From positions 1 through 64,000 of the forward strand of contig AKCV02000006.1 of the NCBI GenBank assembly GCA_000272025.2: a stretch of 64,000 bases of DNA. Direction: 5' to 3'. The position numbers and the translations under genes are program-made. Below the pieces are notes generated by a model. That model worked only from the letters and a program-made list of their open reading frames with translations, was not told the DNA's origin and made no database searches. Source of the stretch: Imbroritus primus. GTDB taxonomy: Bacteria; Pseudomonadota; Gammaproteobacteria; Burkholderiales; Burkholderiaceae. Below, in pieces: positions 18,361-27,810 of this stretch; within the stretch, counting starts at the first letter, position 1, and each line of letters begins with the position of its first letter.

Positions 18361-19965
18361 TTATTTGCGGAACATGTCGAGCATGCGGCGCGTCACGGCA
18401 AAGCCGCCGAACATATTGACGGCCGTCAGCACGATGGCGGCAAATGCCAGCCAGCGGATCAGGTCATCGGGACGACCGGCCACGCCGGCTTCGGGTGGTG
18501 CGATCTGTACCAGAGCACCGATGGCGATGATGCTGGAGATCGCGTTAGTCACGCTCATCAGCGGTGTATGCAGCGCCGGCGTGACATTCCACACCACCAT
18601 GTAGCCGATGAAGCAGGCCAGCACGAACACGGTGAAGTGCCCCAGGAAGGCGGCGGGCGCGTAGGCGCCAATGAACCAGAACAGTACGGCAGCGACGCCA
18701 AAGATGATCGCCAGCGTCTTGGCCGGCAGTGGCCCCGTGCTGCCATGACCGTGGCCGCCCTTTTTCTCGACCACAGGCGCGGCCGCCTTGGGCGCGGGAG
18801 CCGGCGCAGTCTTGAGCGGCGGTGCAGGCCAGGTGATGGCGCCATCCTTAATGACCGTCAGGCCACGGATTGCATCGTCTTCCATGTTGACCACGACATG
18901 GCCATCCTTGGCCTTGCATAGTTCTTCCGTGAGGCGCAGCAGATTGGTCGCGTACAGCGTCGACGACTGCTTGGCCAAGCGCGAGGCCAGGTCCGTGTAG
19001 CCGATGATGGTGACGCCATGGCGCACCACGGCTTCGCCCGGCACGGTGAGCTCGCAATTGCCGCCCTGCTCGCCGGCCATGTCAACGATCACGCTGCCCG
19101 GCTTCATCGACTGGACCATCTCGGCCGTGATGAGCTTGGGAGCCGGCTTGCCGGGAATCAGCGCGGTGGTGATGATGATGTCGGCATCCTTGGCCTGCTC
19201 GGCGTACATCTTGCGCTGCGCAGCCTGGAAACCCTCGCTCATGACCTTGGCGTAACCGCCGCCGCCCGAACCTTCTTCCTCGTAGTCGACCTTGACGAAC
19301 TCGCCGCCCAGCGACTTGACCTGGTCCGCCACCTCGGCGCGTGTATCGTTGGCACGCACGATGGCGCCCAGGCTGGCGGCGGTCCCGATGGCTGCAAGAC
19401 CAGCCACACCGGCACCGGCGATGAACACCTTGGCGGGCGGCACCTTGCCGGCAGCCGTGATCTGGCCATTGAAGTAGCGACCAAAGGCATTGGCTGCCTC
19501 CACCACGGCGCGGTAACCGCTGACACCGGCCATGGACGTCAATGCATCCATCTTCTGCGCGCGACTCAAGGTACGCGGCAGGCAATCGATCGCCAGCACC
19601 GTGACGTTCTTGGCAGCAAGCTGCTGCATCAGGTCGGGGTTCTGGGCAGGCCAGATGAAGCTGATCAGCGTTCCACCTTCACGCATCAGCGCCACTTCTT
19701 CAGCGCTTGGCGGGCGTACCTTGAGGACGATGTCGCTCTGCGCCCAGAGTGCGGCGGCACCCTCGACGATGTCAGCGCCTGCGGCGCGGTAGGCATCATC
19801 GCTGAAATTAGCCGCCTCGCCGGCCGTGGATTCCACGGTGACGGTGAAGCCAAGCTTGATTAATTTCTCGACGACGTCGGGGACGGTGGCGATACGTTTT
19901 TCGCCCGGGAAGATTTCCCGCGGCACGCCGATGCGCTGCACCGGCTGGGTTGAAGTGGTCTGCAT
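18361..19965 (-). CDS. pntA: NAD(P) transhydrogenase subunit alpha
   Basis: Alpha subunit (534 residues) of the transhydrogenase. Residues ~15-390 are the soluble NAD(H)-binding domain I ([18 protein letters not shown], and the dinucleotide-binding [11 protein letters not shown]). An Ala/Pro-rich linker with His-Gly repeats (about 395-425) leads to four C-terminal membrane helices ([21 protein letters not shown] onward). Domains I and II are fused here, whereas some relatives carry them as separate pntAA and pntAB genes. It is the first gene of the pntA-pntB operon. Confidence 0.97.
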   Translation of the reverse strand: MQTTSTQPVQRIGVPREIFPGEKRIATVPDVVEKLIKLGFTVTVESTAGEAANFSDDAYRAAGADIVEGAAALWAQSDIVLKVRPPSAEEVALMREGGTLISFIWPAQNPDLMQQLAAKNVTVLAIDCLPRTLSRAQKMDALTSMAGVSGYRAVVEAANAFGRYFNGQITAAGKVPPAKVFIAGAGVAGLAAIGTAASLGAIVRANDTRAEVADQVKSLGGEFVKVDYEEEGSGGGGYAKVMSEGFQAAQRKMYAEQAKDADIIITTALIPGKPAPKLITAEMVQSMKPGSVIVDMAGEQGGNCELTVPGEAVVRHGVTIIGYTDLASRLAKQSSTLYATNLLRLTEELCKAKDGHVVVNMEDDAIRGLTVIKDGAITWPAPPLKTAPAPAPKAAAPVVEKKGGHGHGSTGPLPAKTLAIIFGVAAVLFWFIGAYAPAAFLGHFTVFVLACFIGYMVVWNVTPALHTPLMSVTNAISSIIAIGALVQIAPPEAGVAGRPDDLIRWLAFAAIVLTAVNMFGGFAVTRRMLDMFRK

Positions 19966-20451
19966 GAAAAATCCATATCAAGCACTCTTGTGCAATCCGC
20001 ACACAAAAGCGCAGCGCCTCCGTCTTGGCGGAGGTACGCCTTGAGAACTCGGAACAAGTGCAAGATACCCGTCGACATGGTCAAGGGTTTTGCACCGACA
20101 ATGGCCAGCCTGAAGCCGTTCAAAGACACATTTGAACGTCGTTCACTCTTGATCTTGCCATATCTCGCGAACACGGTCGAGCACTTAAATAGTGCACAGT
20201 TGCCGTTCAATGGTGCGAATACGGGATGGATCGGAACAAACCAGCCTCCATGAGAAGCTTACGATGCCATGGCGGCGCGCGGCTGCGGGCCGTTCCAAGC
20301 CACGTCAACTCCCGGCAACGGCGTCCATCGGGCTTTCTTATCAGCCTTGGCGGCACCCCTCTCCCAGGGGATCCGGCCGGTTGCTGATACGCGCATTGAG
20401 CGGGTAATATCTGGTACCGTCCGCGTCCGCGTGGACCAATCGTTCGCTCCG
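19966..20451. other. Long intergenic region between pntA and the HTH gene
   Basis: A divergent upstream region of about 490 bases. It should hold the pntA promoter (minus strand) and does hold a promoter-like sequence for the HTH gene (20381-20410). Small dyads are seen at 20017-20034 (CCTCCG/CGGAGG) and 20181-20195 (GCACT-TAAAT-AGTGC). Open frames here look non-coding. Confidence 0.5.
20381..20410 (+). promoter_or_regulatory. Sigma70-like promoter of the HTH gene
   Basis: TTGCTG (20381-20386) and TAATAT (20405-20410) are separated by 18 bases. The predicted transcript starts about 35 bases upstream of the HTH gene's ATG. Confidence 0.55.
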
Positions 20452-20697
20452 ATGCCTAACGCAACCAAACCGCAAAGCCCGCCTCCCGCCGTCATCCGCC
20501 AGGCCCGCACCATTGCCGGCCTGACCCAGATGGAAGCCGCCCAAACCGTTCGAGCCTCGCTACGCGCATGGCAGCAGTGGGAGGCGGATGACCGCGCAAT
20601 GCCGCCCGGCCTGTTCGAACTGTTCATGCTCAAGACTGAGCAGTGGCCGCTGCGCAGTGGCAAGCCGGCCCGAGCGTCAGCGACAGCCGACAAATAA
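20452..20697 (+). CDS. Small XRE-like helix-turn-helix protein
   Basis: An 81-residue protein dominated by one helix-turn-helix segment (residues ~13-55, [20 protein letters not shown], then [20 protein letters not shown]). This layout occurs in small XRE-type DNA-binding proteins of phage, plasmid and chromosomal origin. There is no other domain. I chose the ATG at 20452 because the upstream in-frame stretch looks non-coding and a good promoter lies at 20381-20410. It precedes mutS by 67 bases, with an 11-bp hairpin between them. Its targets are unknown. Confidence 0.65.
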   Translation: MPNATKPQSPPPAVIRQARTIAGLTQMEAAQTVRASLRAWQQWEADDRAMPPGLFELFMLKTEQWPLRSGKPARASATADK

Positions 20698-20710
20698 TAG
20701 ACACCCGCAA

Positions 20711-20740
20711 CCAGGAAAACTTGTGCGCGAGTTTTCCTGG
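20711..20740 (+). terminator. Hairpin between the HTH gene and mutS
   Basis: CCAGGAAAACT and AGTTTTCCTGG make a perfect 11-bp stem with an 8-nt loop, 25 bases before mutS. There is no T-run, so it may act as an operator or mRNA structure rather than as an intrinsic terminator. Confidence 0.5.
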
Positions 20741-20764
20741 CTGCCTCATAAATTACTGATTTCA

Positions 20765-23368
20765 ATGACCAAAACAGTCTCGTCTGGGCACACGCCAATG
20801 ATGCAGCAATATCTGCGCATCAAGGCCGAGCACCCCGATACGCTGCTGCTGTATCGGATGGGTGATTTCTACGAAGTGTTTTTCGACGACGCTGAAAAAG
20901 CTGCACGGCTTCTCGACATCACGCTGACAAAACGTGGGGCCTCGAACGGCGTGCCGATTCCGATGGCGGGCGTGCCCTTCCATTCGCTCGAGCAATATCT
21001 CGCCAAGCTGGTCAAGCTCGGCGAATCGGCTGCCATCTGCGAGCAGATCGGCGACCCTGCAACCAGCAAGGGACCGGTGGAACGCAAGGTGGTGCGGATC
21101 GTCACACCAGGCACGCTGACCGACTCTGCCCTGTTGCCGGACAAGATCGATACGCTGCTGCTGGCCTTGCACCGCACGGCCGCCCGGCGCGGCACGGCGG
21201 CGGCCTGTGGGCTCGCATGGCTGAATCTCGCCAGCGGCGAGCTGCGCATGATGGAGTGCCCGCCCGCGCAACTGGCGCGCGAGCTCGAACGCATCCGCCC
21301 CGCCGAGATCCTGCTGGCCGATAGCGAGCGGCAGCAGATGACGCTGCCGGCCACGGCCACGCACCTGCCAGACTGGCATTTCGACATCGAGGCCGGCGAC
21401 AAGCGGCTGCGCGACCAGATGCAGGTCGCGAGCCTCGCGGCATTCGGCTGCGACGGCCTGGGCGCTGCGCTCGGCGCAGCCGGGGCACTGCTGAATTATG
21501 CGGCGAACACGCAAGGGCAAACGCTGCGCCACGTGCAGAGCGTGACCGTCGAGCGCGAGTCTGAATTCATCGGTCTCGATACCGCCACGCGTCGCAATCT
21601 CGAGCTGACGGAAACGCTGCGCGGCACCGAGTCGCCCACGCTGTTCTCACTGCTCGACACCTGCGCCACCAGCATGGGTAGCCGGCTGCTGCGCCACTGG
21701 CTGCACCACCCGCTGCGCGACCGGGGCACCCCGCAGATGCGCCAGCACGCCATTGCCACCCTGCTCACGCAGGACTGGCAGTCCATACAGGCGGTGCTCC
21801 GCCAGACTGCCGATATCGAGCGCATCACGGCCCGGCTGGCATTGCTCAGCGCCCGCCCGCGCGACCTGTCGTCGCTGCGCGATTCGCTCAAGCGCATGCC
21901 GCTGTTGCAGCAGGCCGTCGCACCTGGCGAGTCATCGCTGCTGGCGGTCCTCCGTGATGCCCTGCCTTGTCCGCCGGCCTGCCTCGGCCTGCTGGAGCAA
22001 GCCATTGCCGAGGAACCTGCCGCCATGGTGCGCGATGGCGGCGTCATCGCTACCGGCTACGATGCCGAACTCGATGAACTGCGGCAGCTGTCGCAGAATG
22101 CCGGGCAGTTCCTGATCGACCTGGAAACGCGCGAGCGTGCGCGTACCGGCATCGCCAACCTGCGTGTCGAATACAACCGGGTACATGGTTTCTATATTGA
22201 AGTGACCAACGGCCAGGCCGACAAGGTGCCGGACGATTACCGCCGCCGCCAGACGCTGAAGAACGCCGAGCGCTACATTACGCCAGAACTGAAGGCATTC
22301 GAGGACAAGGCCCTGTCGGCCCAGGACCGCGCCTTAGCGCGCGAAAAGCTGCTTTTTGACGAGTTACTGCAGAAACTGCTGGCCTACATCGCCGATCTCA
22401 AGCGCATCGCCGCGGCCGTGGCCCAGCTCGACGTGCTGGCGGCACTGGCCGAACGTGCCCAGACGCTCGGCTGGAACCAGCCCAACCTGGTCGAGACGTC
22501 AACCGTGGACATCGTGCAGGGCCGACATCCGGTGGTGGAGAACCAGGTCGAGAAATTCATCGCCAATGACTGCCAGTTGTCGGACGTGCGCAAGCTGCTG
22601 CTGATCACCGGCCCGAACATGGGCGGTAAATCGACCTTCATGCGACAGACCGCGCTGATCGTGCTGCTCGCCTACGTCGGCGCATTTGTCCCGGCGGCAC
22701 ACGCTACCATCGGGCCGATCGACCGCATCTTCACACGCATCGGCGCGGCCGATGACCTGGCCGGCGGACGTTCCACCTTCATGGTCGAGATGACCGAAGC
22801 CGCCAGCATCCTCCACAACGCCACGCCAAACAGCCTGGTGTTGATGGATGAGATCGGCCGCGGCACATCGACCTTTGACGGCCTCGCGCTCGCCTGGGCC
22901 ATCGCCCGGCACCTGCTGGGACATAATCGCAGCCATTGCCTGTTTGCCACGCACTACTTCGAGCTGACGCAATTGCCGCAATCATTCCCGCAGGCTGTCA
23001 ACGTGCACCTCTCGGCCATCGAACACGGTGAGGGCATCGTGTTCCTCCACGCGGTGCAGGAAGGCCCGGCCAGCCAGAGCTATGGCCTTCAGGTGGCGCA
23101 ACTGGCCGGTGTACCGCAGCCAGTGATCCGCGCGGCACGCAAGCACCTGGCGTGGCTCGAGCAGCACGCAATCGGGTCGGAGACGACGCCGCAAATGGAT
23201 CTGTTCGCCTTGTCGCCGGCAGAGGACGAAGCGCCTGCCAGCGACGTAGAAAGTACGGCGCGCCATCCGGCACTCGACGCGCTTGCCGCGCTCGACCCGG
23301 ATGCCATGCCGCCACGCGAGGCCCTCGACGCCCTCTATCGCCTCAAGGGGCTCCTGGAGGCGCATTGA
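20765..23368 (+). CDS. mutS: DNA mismatch repair protein MutS
   Basis: Mismatch-recognition ATPase of 867 residues. The N-terminal mismatch-binding domain includes [14 protein letters not shown] and the Phe-x-Glu motif (GDFYEVFF). Connector, lever and clamp domains follow. The C-terminal ABC-type ATPase has Walker A ([11 protein letters not shown], about residue 618), Walker B ([16 protein letters not shown]) and the conserved [10 protein letters not shown] chose the ATG at 20765 rather than the open frame further upstream, which overlaps the HTH gene. The stop overlaps the ATG of the next gene (TGATG). Confidence 0.98.
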   Translation: MTKTVSSGHTPMMQQYLRIKAEHPDTLLLYRMGDFYEVFFDDAEKAARLLDITLTKRGASNGVPIPMAGVPFHSLEQYLAKLVKLGESAAICEQIGDPATSKGPVERKVVRIVTPGTLTDSALLPDKIDTLLLALHRTAARRGTAAACGLAWLNLASGELRMMECPPAQLARELERIRPAEILLADSERQQMTLPATATHLPDWHFDIEAGDKRLRDQMQVASLAAFGCDGLGAALGAAGALLNYAANTQGQTLRHVQSVTVERESEFIGLDTATRRNLELTETLRGTESPTLFSLLDTCATSMGSRLLRHWLHHPLRDRGTPQMRQHAIATLLTQDWQSIQAVLRQTADIERITARLALLSARPRDLSSLRDSLKRMPLLQQAVAPGESSLLAVLRDALPCPPACLGLLEQAIAEEPAAMVRDGGVIATGYDAELDELRQLSQNAGQFLIDLETRERARTGIANLRVEYNRVHGFYIEVTNGQADKVPDDYRRRQTLKNAERYITPELKAFEDKALSAQDRALAREKLLFDELLQKLLAYIADLKRIAAAVAQLDVLAALAERAQTLGWNQPNLVETSTVDIVQGRHPVVENQVEKFIANDCQLSDVRKLLLITGPNMGGKSTFMRQTALIVLLAYVGAFVPAAHATIGPIDRIFTRIGAADDLAGGRSTFMVEMTEAASILHNATPNSLVLMDEIGRGTSTFDGLALAWAIARHLLGHNRSHCLFATHYFELTQLPQSFPQAVNVHLSAIEHGEGIVFLHAVQEGPASQSYGLQVAQLAGVPQPVIRAARKHLAWLEQHAIGSETTPQMDLFALSPAEDEAPASDVESTARHPALDALAALDPDAMPPREALDALYRLKGLLEAH

Positions 23369-24435
23369 TGTCTCGCCTGCCGGGAGTGCTGTTCAGACTG
23401 GTGCTGGGACTATTCCTGGGCGGCGCGCCAATCGTAGCCTTGCCCGCCACAGGCCACGCCACAAGCCATGCCGGCACGCGCGACGGCGAACGGCGCGAAG
23501 CCGAGCCGGTGCGCTTCGCCGTCCTGGCCGGGCTGCCTGCCGGCGATGACGAATCGCCGCGCATGCACCGCTTGCAGGAGGCCTTCGACCAGGAGCGCCC
23601 CGACTTCCTGATCCAGCTCGGACCGCTGCAGGGCCGGCGCACGGCCTGCAGCGACAACGCTCTGTACGCCCGCAAACTGGTGCTCGACACGCTGCCACTG
23701 CCGGTCATCCTGGTGCCGGATGAGTCCTTGTGGGCAGAATGCCCGCGTGTGCGGGGGCGCACCACCGACCCACTCGAGCAACTCGAACGCGTGCGCGAGA
23801 TCTTCTATGCGGAAGACGCTTCGCTAGGCCAGCAGCAGATCGAGCTGATGCGCCAGTCGGAACAGGCGCGCTTTCGCAGCTATCGGGAAAACGTGCGCTG
23901 GATGCGCGGCAATGTGATGTTCGTCGGACTGCACCTGTCCGGCAACAACAACAACTACCGCAATGAAGCCGGGCGCAACCGCGAATTCGAGGATCGCCGC
24001 GAGGCCAACCGGCAATGGCTGGCCCGGGCGTTCTTTCTGGCGCGCCAGTCGCGCATGGCAGCCGTGGTCATCGCCACGCATGCGGATCCGGAATTCGGGA
24101 ACAAATGGGAAGGAAAATCAGGACCGAACCTGCTGGATGGGCTCGTCTCGCAGAAAAAGCGCGATGGTTACCTGGAATTCAAGCGGCAATTGCGCGAGCT
24201 GACACTGGAATTTGGCGGGCCGGTGCTGCTTGTGCACACCGTGGATGACTCACGCACCAATCAGCCGATACTCGATCATCCGCTGCGCGACCGGCAGGGG
24301 AAAACCGTCGGGATGTTCACGCGCATTGGGGTACCGGCAGGCCGGCTCTGGACACCGGTCAGCATCGGCAGCGACGGTACTGCGGCACTCGGGGACACCT
24401 CGCCGCAACCCGCCAGGAAGGGGCCGCGGCGCTAG
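23368..24435 (+). CDS. Degenerate metallophosphoesterase-like exported protein
   Basis: A 355-residue protein with an N-terminal hydrophobic signal (about residues 1-28). Its body resembles calcineurin-like metallophosphoesterases in the middle and C-terminal parts (YRENVRWMRGNVMFVGLHLSG, then NNNNYRN, and VLLVHTVDDSRTNQPILDHPL). The metal-binding positions look lost: I see no DxH near the N-terminus, LGPLQG stands where GD is expected, VPDESLWAEC replaces GDNEWTDC, and HTVDDS replaces HGDSH. It may therefore be a non-catalytic relative. The ATG overlaps the mutS stop, so it is probably translationally coupled to mutS. Its function is unknown. Confidence 0.7.
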   Translation: MSRLPGVLFRLVLGLFLGGAPIVALPATGHATSHAGTRDGERREAEPVRFAVLAGLPAGDDESPRMHRLQEAFDQERPDFLIQLGPLQGRRTACSDNALYARKLVLDTLPLPVILVPDESLWAECPRVRGRTTDPLEQLERVREIFYAEDASLGQQQIELMRQSEQARFRSYRENVRWMRGNVMFVGLHLSGNNNNYRNEAGRNREFEDRREANRQWLARAFFLARQSRMAAVVIATHADPEFGNKWEGKSGPNLLDGLVSQKKRDGYLEFKRQLRELTLEFGGPVLLVHTVDDSRTNQPILDHPLRDRQGKTVGMFTRIGVPAGRLWTPVSIGSDGTAALGDTSPQPARKGPRR

Positions 24436-24504
24436 GCGCCCAGCTTACGCATGAGTCCGGCATGCCGCCGCGCGGCAGCATGACGGACCGCGTGCGGCAC
24501 CTAC

Positions 24505-25023
24505 TCAATGCAGGGTCGGCGGTTCCTGATCTTCGTCGACAACCTCGAGTCCGCTCGCGCCATGGGCATGGCCGTGCTCGATCTCTTCCGGCGTCGCCGC
24601 GCGCACGGCCTTGACCTGCAGCCAGAAGCGCAGCGCCATGCCGGCCAGCGGATGGTTGCCATCCAACACGACCTTGTCGTCCGCCACGTCCGTCACGGTG
24701 TAAATCACCGAATCTTCCTCGTCGCCGTCCTCGGGGATGCCCTCGAACTGCATGCCGACTTCCAGCGGATCCGGGAAGCGGTCACGCGCCTCGACCTTGA
24801 CGAGCTCGGCGTCGTATTCGCCGAAAGCGTCATCCGGCTCGAGCTGCAGATGCGTCTCGAACGACGGCTCCTGGCCTTCCAGCGCTTCCTCGATCTTGGG
24901 GAACGTGCCATCATACCCGCCGTGCAGATACACCATGGGCTCATCGGACTGTTCGATCAGCTCACCCTGCGCATCGGTCAGTTTGTACATCACCGAGACC
25001 ACCGTATCTTTCGTAATTTTCAA
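24505..25023 (-). CDS. slyD: FKBP-type peptidyl-prolyl isomerase SlyD
   Basis: Cytoplasmic isomerase/chaperone of 172 residues. The FKBP fold is split by the insert-in-flap domain (LEPDDAFGEYDAELVKVEARDRF), with conserved DEPMVYLHGG and GNHPLAGMALRFWL. The tail contains HGHAHG, a shortened version of the metal-binding His-rich tail of E. coli SlyD. I chose a TTG start at 25023 (MKITKDTVVSVMYKL). It has GGAG seven bases upstream and gives the usual N-terminus, while longer ATG starts run into the divergent gene. Only 11 bases separate this start from the next gene's ATG. Confidence 0.9.
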   Translation of the reverse strand: MKITKDTVVSVMYKLTDAQGELIEQSDEPMVYLHGGYDGTFPKIEEALEGQEPSFETHLQLEPDDAFGEYDAELVKVEARDRFPDPLEVGMQFEGIPEDGDEEDSVIYTVTDVADDKVVLDGNHPLAGMALRFWLQVKAVRAATPEEIEHGHAHGASGLEVVDEDQEPPTLH

Positions 25024-25034
25024 TTGTTGGCTCC

Positions 25035-26237
25035 ATGAACGATTCTGCATTATACGCGCCCGCCTCCCCCTTCGATTCCATCGCACCGGATGCACCGCTG
25101 ACTTTGCTGGGCGGTCTGACACCGCGGCAGTTCATGCAGGAATACTGGCAGAAGAAACCGCTGCTGGTCCGTCAGGCCATCCCCAACTTTGTGCCGCCGG
25201 TCGACCGGCGCGCCCTGTTCGCGTTGGCGGATCAGGACGATGTGGAATCGCGCCTGGTCACCTTCTTCCGCAATCGGTGGAAGATGGATCACGGCCCGTT
25301 CGCGCCAGCCAATTTGCCTGCGCTCAAGCAGAAGCAATGGACGCTGCTGGTGCAAAGCGTCAATCTGTTCCATCCGGCTGTCGCCGCGTTACTGGGACAG
25401 TTCCGCTTCGTGCCCGATGCGCGCCTCGATGATGTCATGATCAGCTATGCCACCGATGGCGGCGGCGTCGGCCCGCATTTCGATTCCTACGACGTGTTCC
25501 TGCTGCAGGCGCACGGCAAGCGCCGCTGGCAGGTGTCGACCCAGAGCGACCTGACGCTGCGCAGTGGCCTGCCGCTCAAGATCCTCGCCAATTTCGAACC
25601 GCAAGACACCTGGACACTGGAACCCGGCGACATGCTCTACCTGCCCCCGCAATGCGCGCACGGCGGGGTCGCCGAAGGCGAGTGCATGACCTATTCCATC
25701 GGCTTCCGGGCGCCCGGCTTCCGCGAACTGAGCGGGCATTTCCTCGCCTGGCTGGCAGACAGCCTGGAAGACCATCCGGATTTCGCCGGCCTGTATGCCG
25801 ACCCGGACCAATTGCCAACGACCACACCGGCACGCATCCCCGCCGCGATGACGACTACCCTCGCGGAACGTCTACGGAAGTTGCAGTGGGATGACAGCAT
25901 GATTGCCGAGTTTCTGGGCGCCTACCTCAGCGAACCGAAGGCCAACGCGATCTTCAATAGCCCGAAGCGACCCTCGCTGGAGCGCTTCAAGCGCCAGGCG
26001 ACCACACAGGGCGTTAGCCTGGCTGCGGCCTCGATCGCGCTCTATGATGAACGCCACTTCTACATCAATGGCGAGACCTATGAGCCGCCCCATGCCCTGA
26101 AAGCACATCTGGTACGCCTTGCCGACACCCGCCAGCTGGCGGGTTCGGACCTGGCCCGCGACGCTGCGCTGCCCGATCTGATGGATACCCTCTTCGGGTG
26201 GTATGAAGCGGGCTGGATCGAGACCGGCAAGCACTGA
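25035..26237 (+). CDS. roxA: JmjC/cupin ribosomal protein oxygenase (RoxA/YcfD-like)
   Basis: Fe(II)/2-oxoglutarate-dependent oxygenase of 400 residues. The E. coli relative hydroxylates an arginine of ribosomal protein L16. The cupin iron site is visible in GPHFDSYDVFLLQ (HxD) and in the distal His of PQCAHGG, with the strand GKRRWQV between them. The C-terminal ~150 residues form the winged-helix part typical of these enzymes. The start ATG at 25035 faces slyD head to head. Confidence 0.9.
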   Translation: MNDSALYAPASPFDSIAPDAPLTLLGGLTPRQFMQEYWQKKPLLVRQAIPNFVPPVDRRALFALADQDDVESRLVTFFRNRWKMDHGPFAPANLPALKQKQWTLLVQSVNLFHPAVAALLGQFRFVPDARLDDVMISYATDGGGVGPHFDSYDVFLLQAHGKRRWQVSTQSDLTLRSGLPLKILANFEPQDTWTLEPGDMLYLPPQCAHGGVAEGECMTYSIGFRAPGFRELSGHFLAWLADSLEDHPDFAGLYADPDQLPTTTPARIPAAMTTTLAERLRKLQWDDSMIAEFLGAYLSEPKANAIFNSPKRPSLERFKRQATTQGVSLAAASIALYDERHFYINGETYEPPHALKAHLVRLADTRQLAGSDLARDAALPDLMDTLFGWYEAGWIETGKH

Positions 26238-26312
26238 AATCCGAAGCTGGCAACACCCCGCGAGAAGCCTGTCAGCCTTGGGTTACACGGCGTTACATCT
26301 TATTGGGAACAA

Positions 26313-26348
26313 AGCAACACAATAGGGCTGATTCCCTATTGTGTTGCT
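26313..26348. promoter_or_regulatory. Perfect 15-bp inverted repeat upstream of the small lipoprotein gene
   Basis: AGCAACACAATAGGG and CCCTATTGTGTTGCT flank a 6-base loop. It covers about -70 to -35 relative to a TATAAT at 26371-26376. No T-run follows, so an operator or activator site fits better than a terminator. The TTGTG in its right arm can also pair with CACAA just downstream. Confidence 0.6.
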
Positions 26349-26370
26349 ACACAACGATTACAAAGCTCGC

Positions 26371-26376
26371 TATAAT
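26371..26376 (+). promoter_or_regulatory. -10 box of the small lipoprotein gene
   Basis: A consensus TATAAT with no good -35 hexamer at normal spacing. This is consistent with a promoter that needs a protein bound at the inverted repeat just upstream. The implied leader is about 140 bases and contains an 18-bp palindrome (26459-26476). Confidence 0.5.
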
Positions 26377-26458
26377 CGCTGGTTGGTAAACTTGTTGTAC
26401 TAGCAGTCGCCAGATGGTGCTGTGAAGTTCTACAGATTGCCTCCGAAGTTGAAGAGCG

Positions 26459-26476
26459 ATAATTACCGGTAATTAT
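26459..26476. repeat. Perfect 18-bp palindrome in the lipoprotein leader
   Basis: ATAATTACCGGTAATTAT is fully self-complementary and is followed by TTTTT. It could be a protein-binding dyad in DNA or a weak terminator/attenuator in the leader RNA. Confidence 0.55.
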
Positions 26477-26525
26477 TTTTCGCCCGTTTTCAGTTTCATA
26501 CATTAATCCTGAAAGGATCTAAAAA

Positions 26526-26744
26526 ATGAAAAAATCTCTCCTGATCGCCTCGCTGCTCGCCGCTGTTGCCCTGGCCGCTTGCGGCAAGAAAGAAGAAGCC
26601 GCTGCTCCGGCTCCGGAAGCTCCTGCTGTTGAAGCTCCGGCTTCGGCTCCGGAAGCTGCTCCGGCTGCCCCTGCTGCTGATGCTGCTACCGCTGCCTCGG
26701 CTCCGGAAGCTGCTTCGGAAGCCCCGGCTTCGGAAGCCAAGTAA
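26526..26744 (+). CDS. Small Ala/Pro/Glu-rich lipoprotein
   Basis: A 72-residue lipoprotein. The signal peptide MKKSLLIASLLAAVALAAC ends in lipobox LAAC with the modified Cys at position 19. The mature part is almost only Ala, Pro, Glu, Ser and Lys with repeated PEA/APE-like units, so it is probably extended and anchored to the envelope. An AAGGA ribosome site lies eight bases upstream. Codons are unusual for this genome: GCT and CCG dominate where neighbours prefer GCC/GCG, which may mean high expression or recent repeat expansion. The gene stands alone with its own promoter region and strong terminator. Similar Ala-rich small lipoproteins occur in Ralstonia and relatives; the function is unknown. 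Confidence 0.85.
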   Translation: MKKSLLIASLLAAVALAACGKKEEAAAPAPEAPAVEAPASAPEAAPAAPAADAATAASAPEAASEAPASEAK

Positions 26745-26759
26745 TTCCTGGCTCGCAGT

Positions 26760-26790
26760 AAAAAAGCCGACCATCTGGTCGGCTTTTTTT
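26760..26790 (+). terminator. Strong intrinsic terminator of the small lipoprotein gene
   Basis: AAAAAAGCCGACC and GGTCGGCTTTTTT form a 13-bp stem with a 4-nt loop and a T7 tail, 16 bases after the stop codon. Confidence 0.92.
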
Positions 26791-27018
26791 ATGCCTGGAA
26801 TTTTTGTGTCTGAAATGTTTGCACCGGCGTCTTCGACAAGCGACTCCTGTACTGCGCGGCGCATGGCTTGAGCTGCCGTCAGTGCATGTCATCCTCTGCG
26901 CTCCGGACCCACCACCAGCGTCCGCGACTCCCACAGTGATCTGCGTTCAGCCTCGCCATCGGAGAGATCGGGACATGCTTTGCTTCCCCTCTCTTCCCGC
27001 GCGACCCAAATCGGGCGC

Positions 27019-27795
27019 CTACACGCGCCGCCAATCGAGTCCCGCCTCCTGATCTGCGATGGCGATATCGTCGCACGCAGCCCCCAGCGCTTCCGCCAAT
27101 GCGGTAGCCGCAAGCGCCGGCGTATTGTTCTGCTGACTGAGATGCGCCGCCACGATGGTCGACAGGCCGGGATGCCGGATGCTGGCCAGGATGCGTGCCG
27201 CAACATCATTGGCCAGATGGCCGAAGTCACCGCCAATGCGCGCCTTGAGCGAAGGCGGATAACGCGACGCGGCCAGCATGCCGCGATCATGATTGCACTC
27301 GAGCACGAGCGCCTGGACATTGGCCAGGCTCGTCGTCAGCACAGGCGTCTCCATGCCTGCATCCGTCAGCACCCCGAGGCGTACCGCGCCATCCCCGAGC
27401 ACGAACTGCAGCGGTTCGCGGGCATCATGCGGCACGGTGTACGGCGCAACTTGCAGGTCGCCGATCTCGACCGGCTGCCCGGCCACGCAGAAGCGGATGT
27501 CCGCCGCAGCGGCATGGCGCATATGCGCCGTCGCCGTCCAGGTGCCGTGACTGAGCCAGACCGGCACGCGATACTTCACCGCCAGCGCATACGCGCTGCC
27601 GATATGATCACTGTGTTCATGGGTGACGAGAATGCCGGTGAGCGTCTCCGGGGCGCATCCCAGGCGCGCCAGGCGGCGCTCCATCTCGCGGATGCCAAAA
27701 CCGCAGTCGAGCAGCACGCGGGTAGGCGTGCTGGTTTCACTGTCGATCAGCAGGGCATTGCCCTCGCTGCCGCTTCCCAGACTGGCGAATCGCAC
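27019..27795 (-). CDS. MBL-fold metallo-hydrolase
   Basis: A 258-residue cytoplasmic metallo-beta-lactamase-fold protein. The zinc motif HEHSDH is intact, and the start MRFASLGSGSEGNALLI is typical of the YycJ/VicX-like group. The exact substrate is unknown; relatives include nucleases and phosphodiesterases. The start is GTG. It lies 15 bases after bamC on the same strand and is the last gene of the long minus-strand run that begins at 34097. Confidence 0.85.
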   Translation of the reverse strand: MRFASLGSGSEGNALLIDSETSTPTRVLLDCGFGIREMERRLARLGCAPETLTGILVTHEHSDHIGSAYALAVKYRVPVWLSHGTWTATAHMRHAAAADIRFCVAGQPVEIGDLQVAPYTVPHDAREPLQFVLGDGAVRLGVLTDAGMETPVLTTSLANVQALVLECNHDRGMLAASRYPPSLKARIGGDFGHLANDVAARILASIRHPGLSTIVAAHLSQQNNTPALAATALAEALGAACDDIAIADQEAGLDWRRV

Positions 27796-27810
27796 GGCGA
27801 GGGATGCGGC

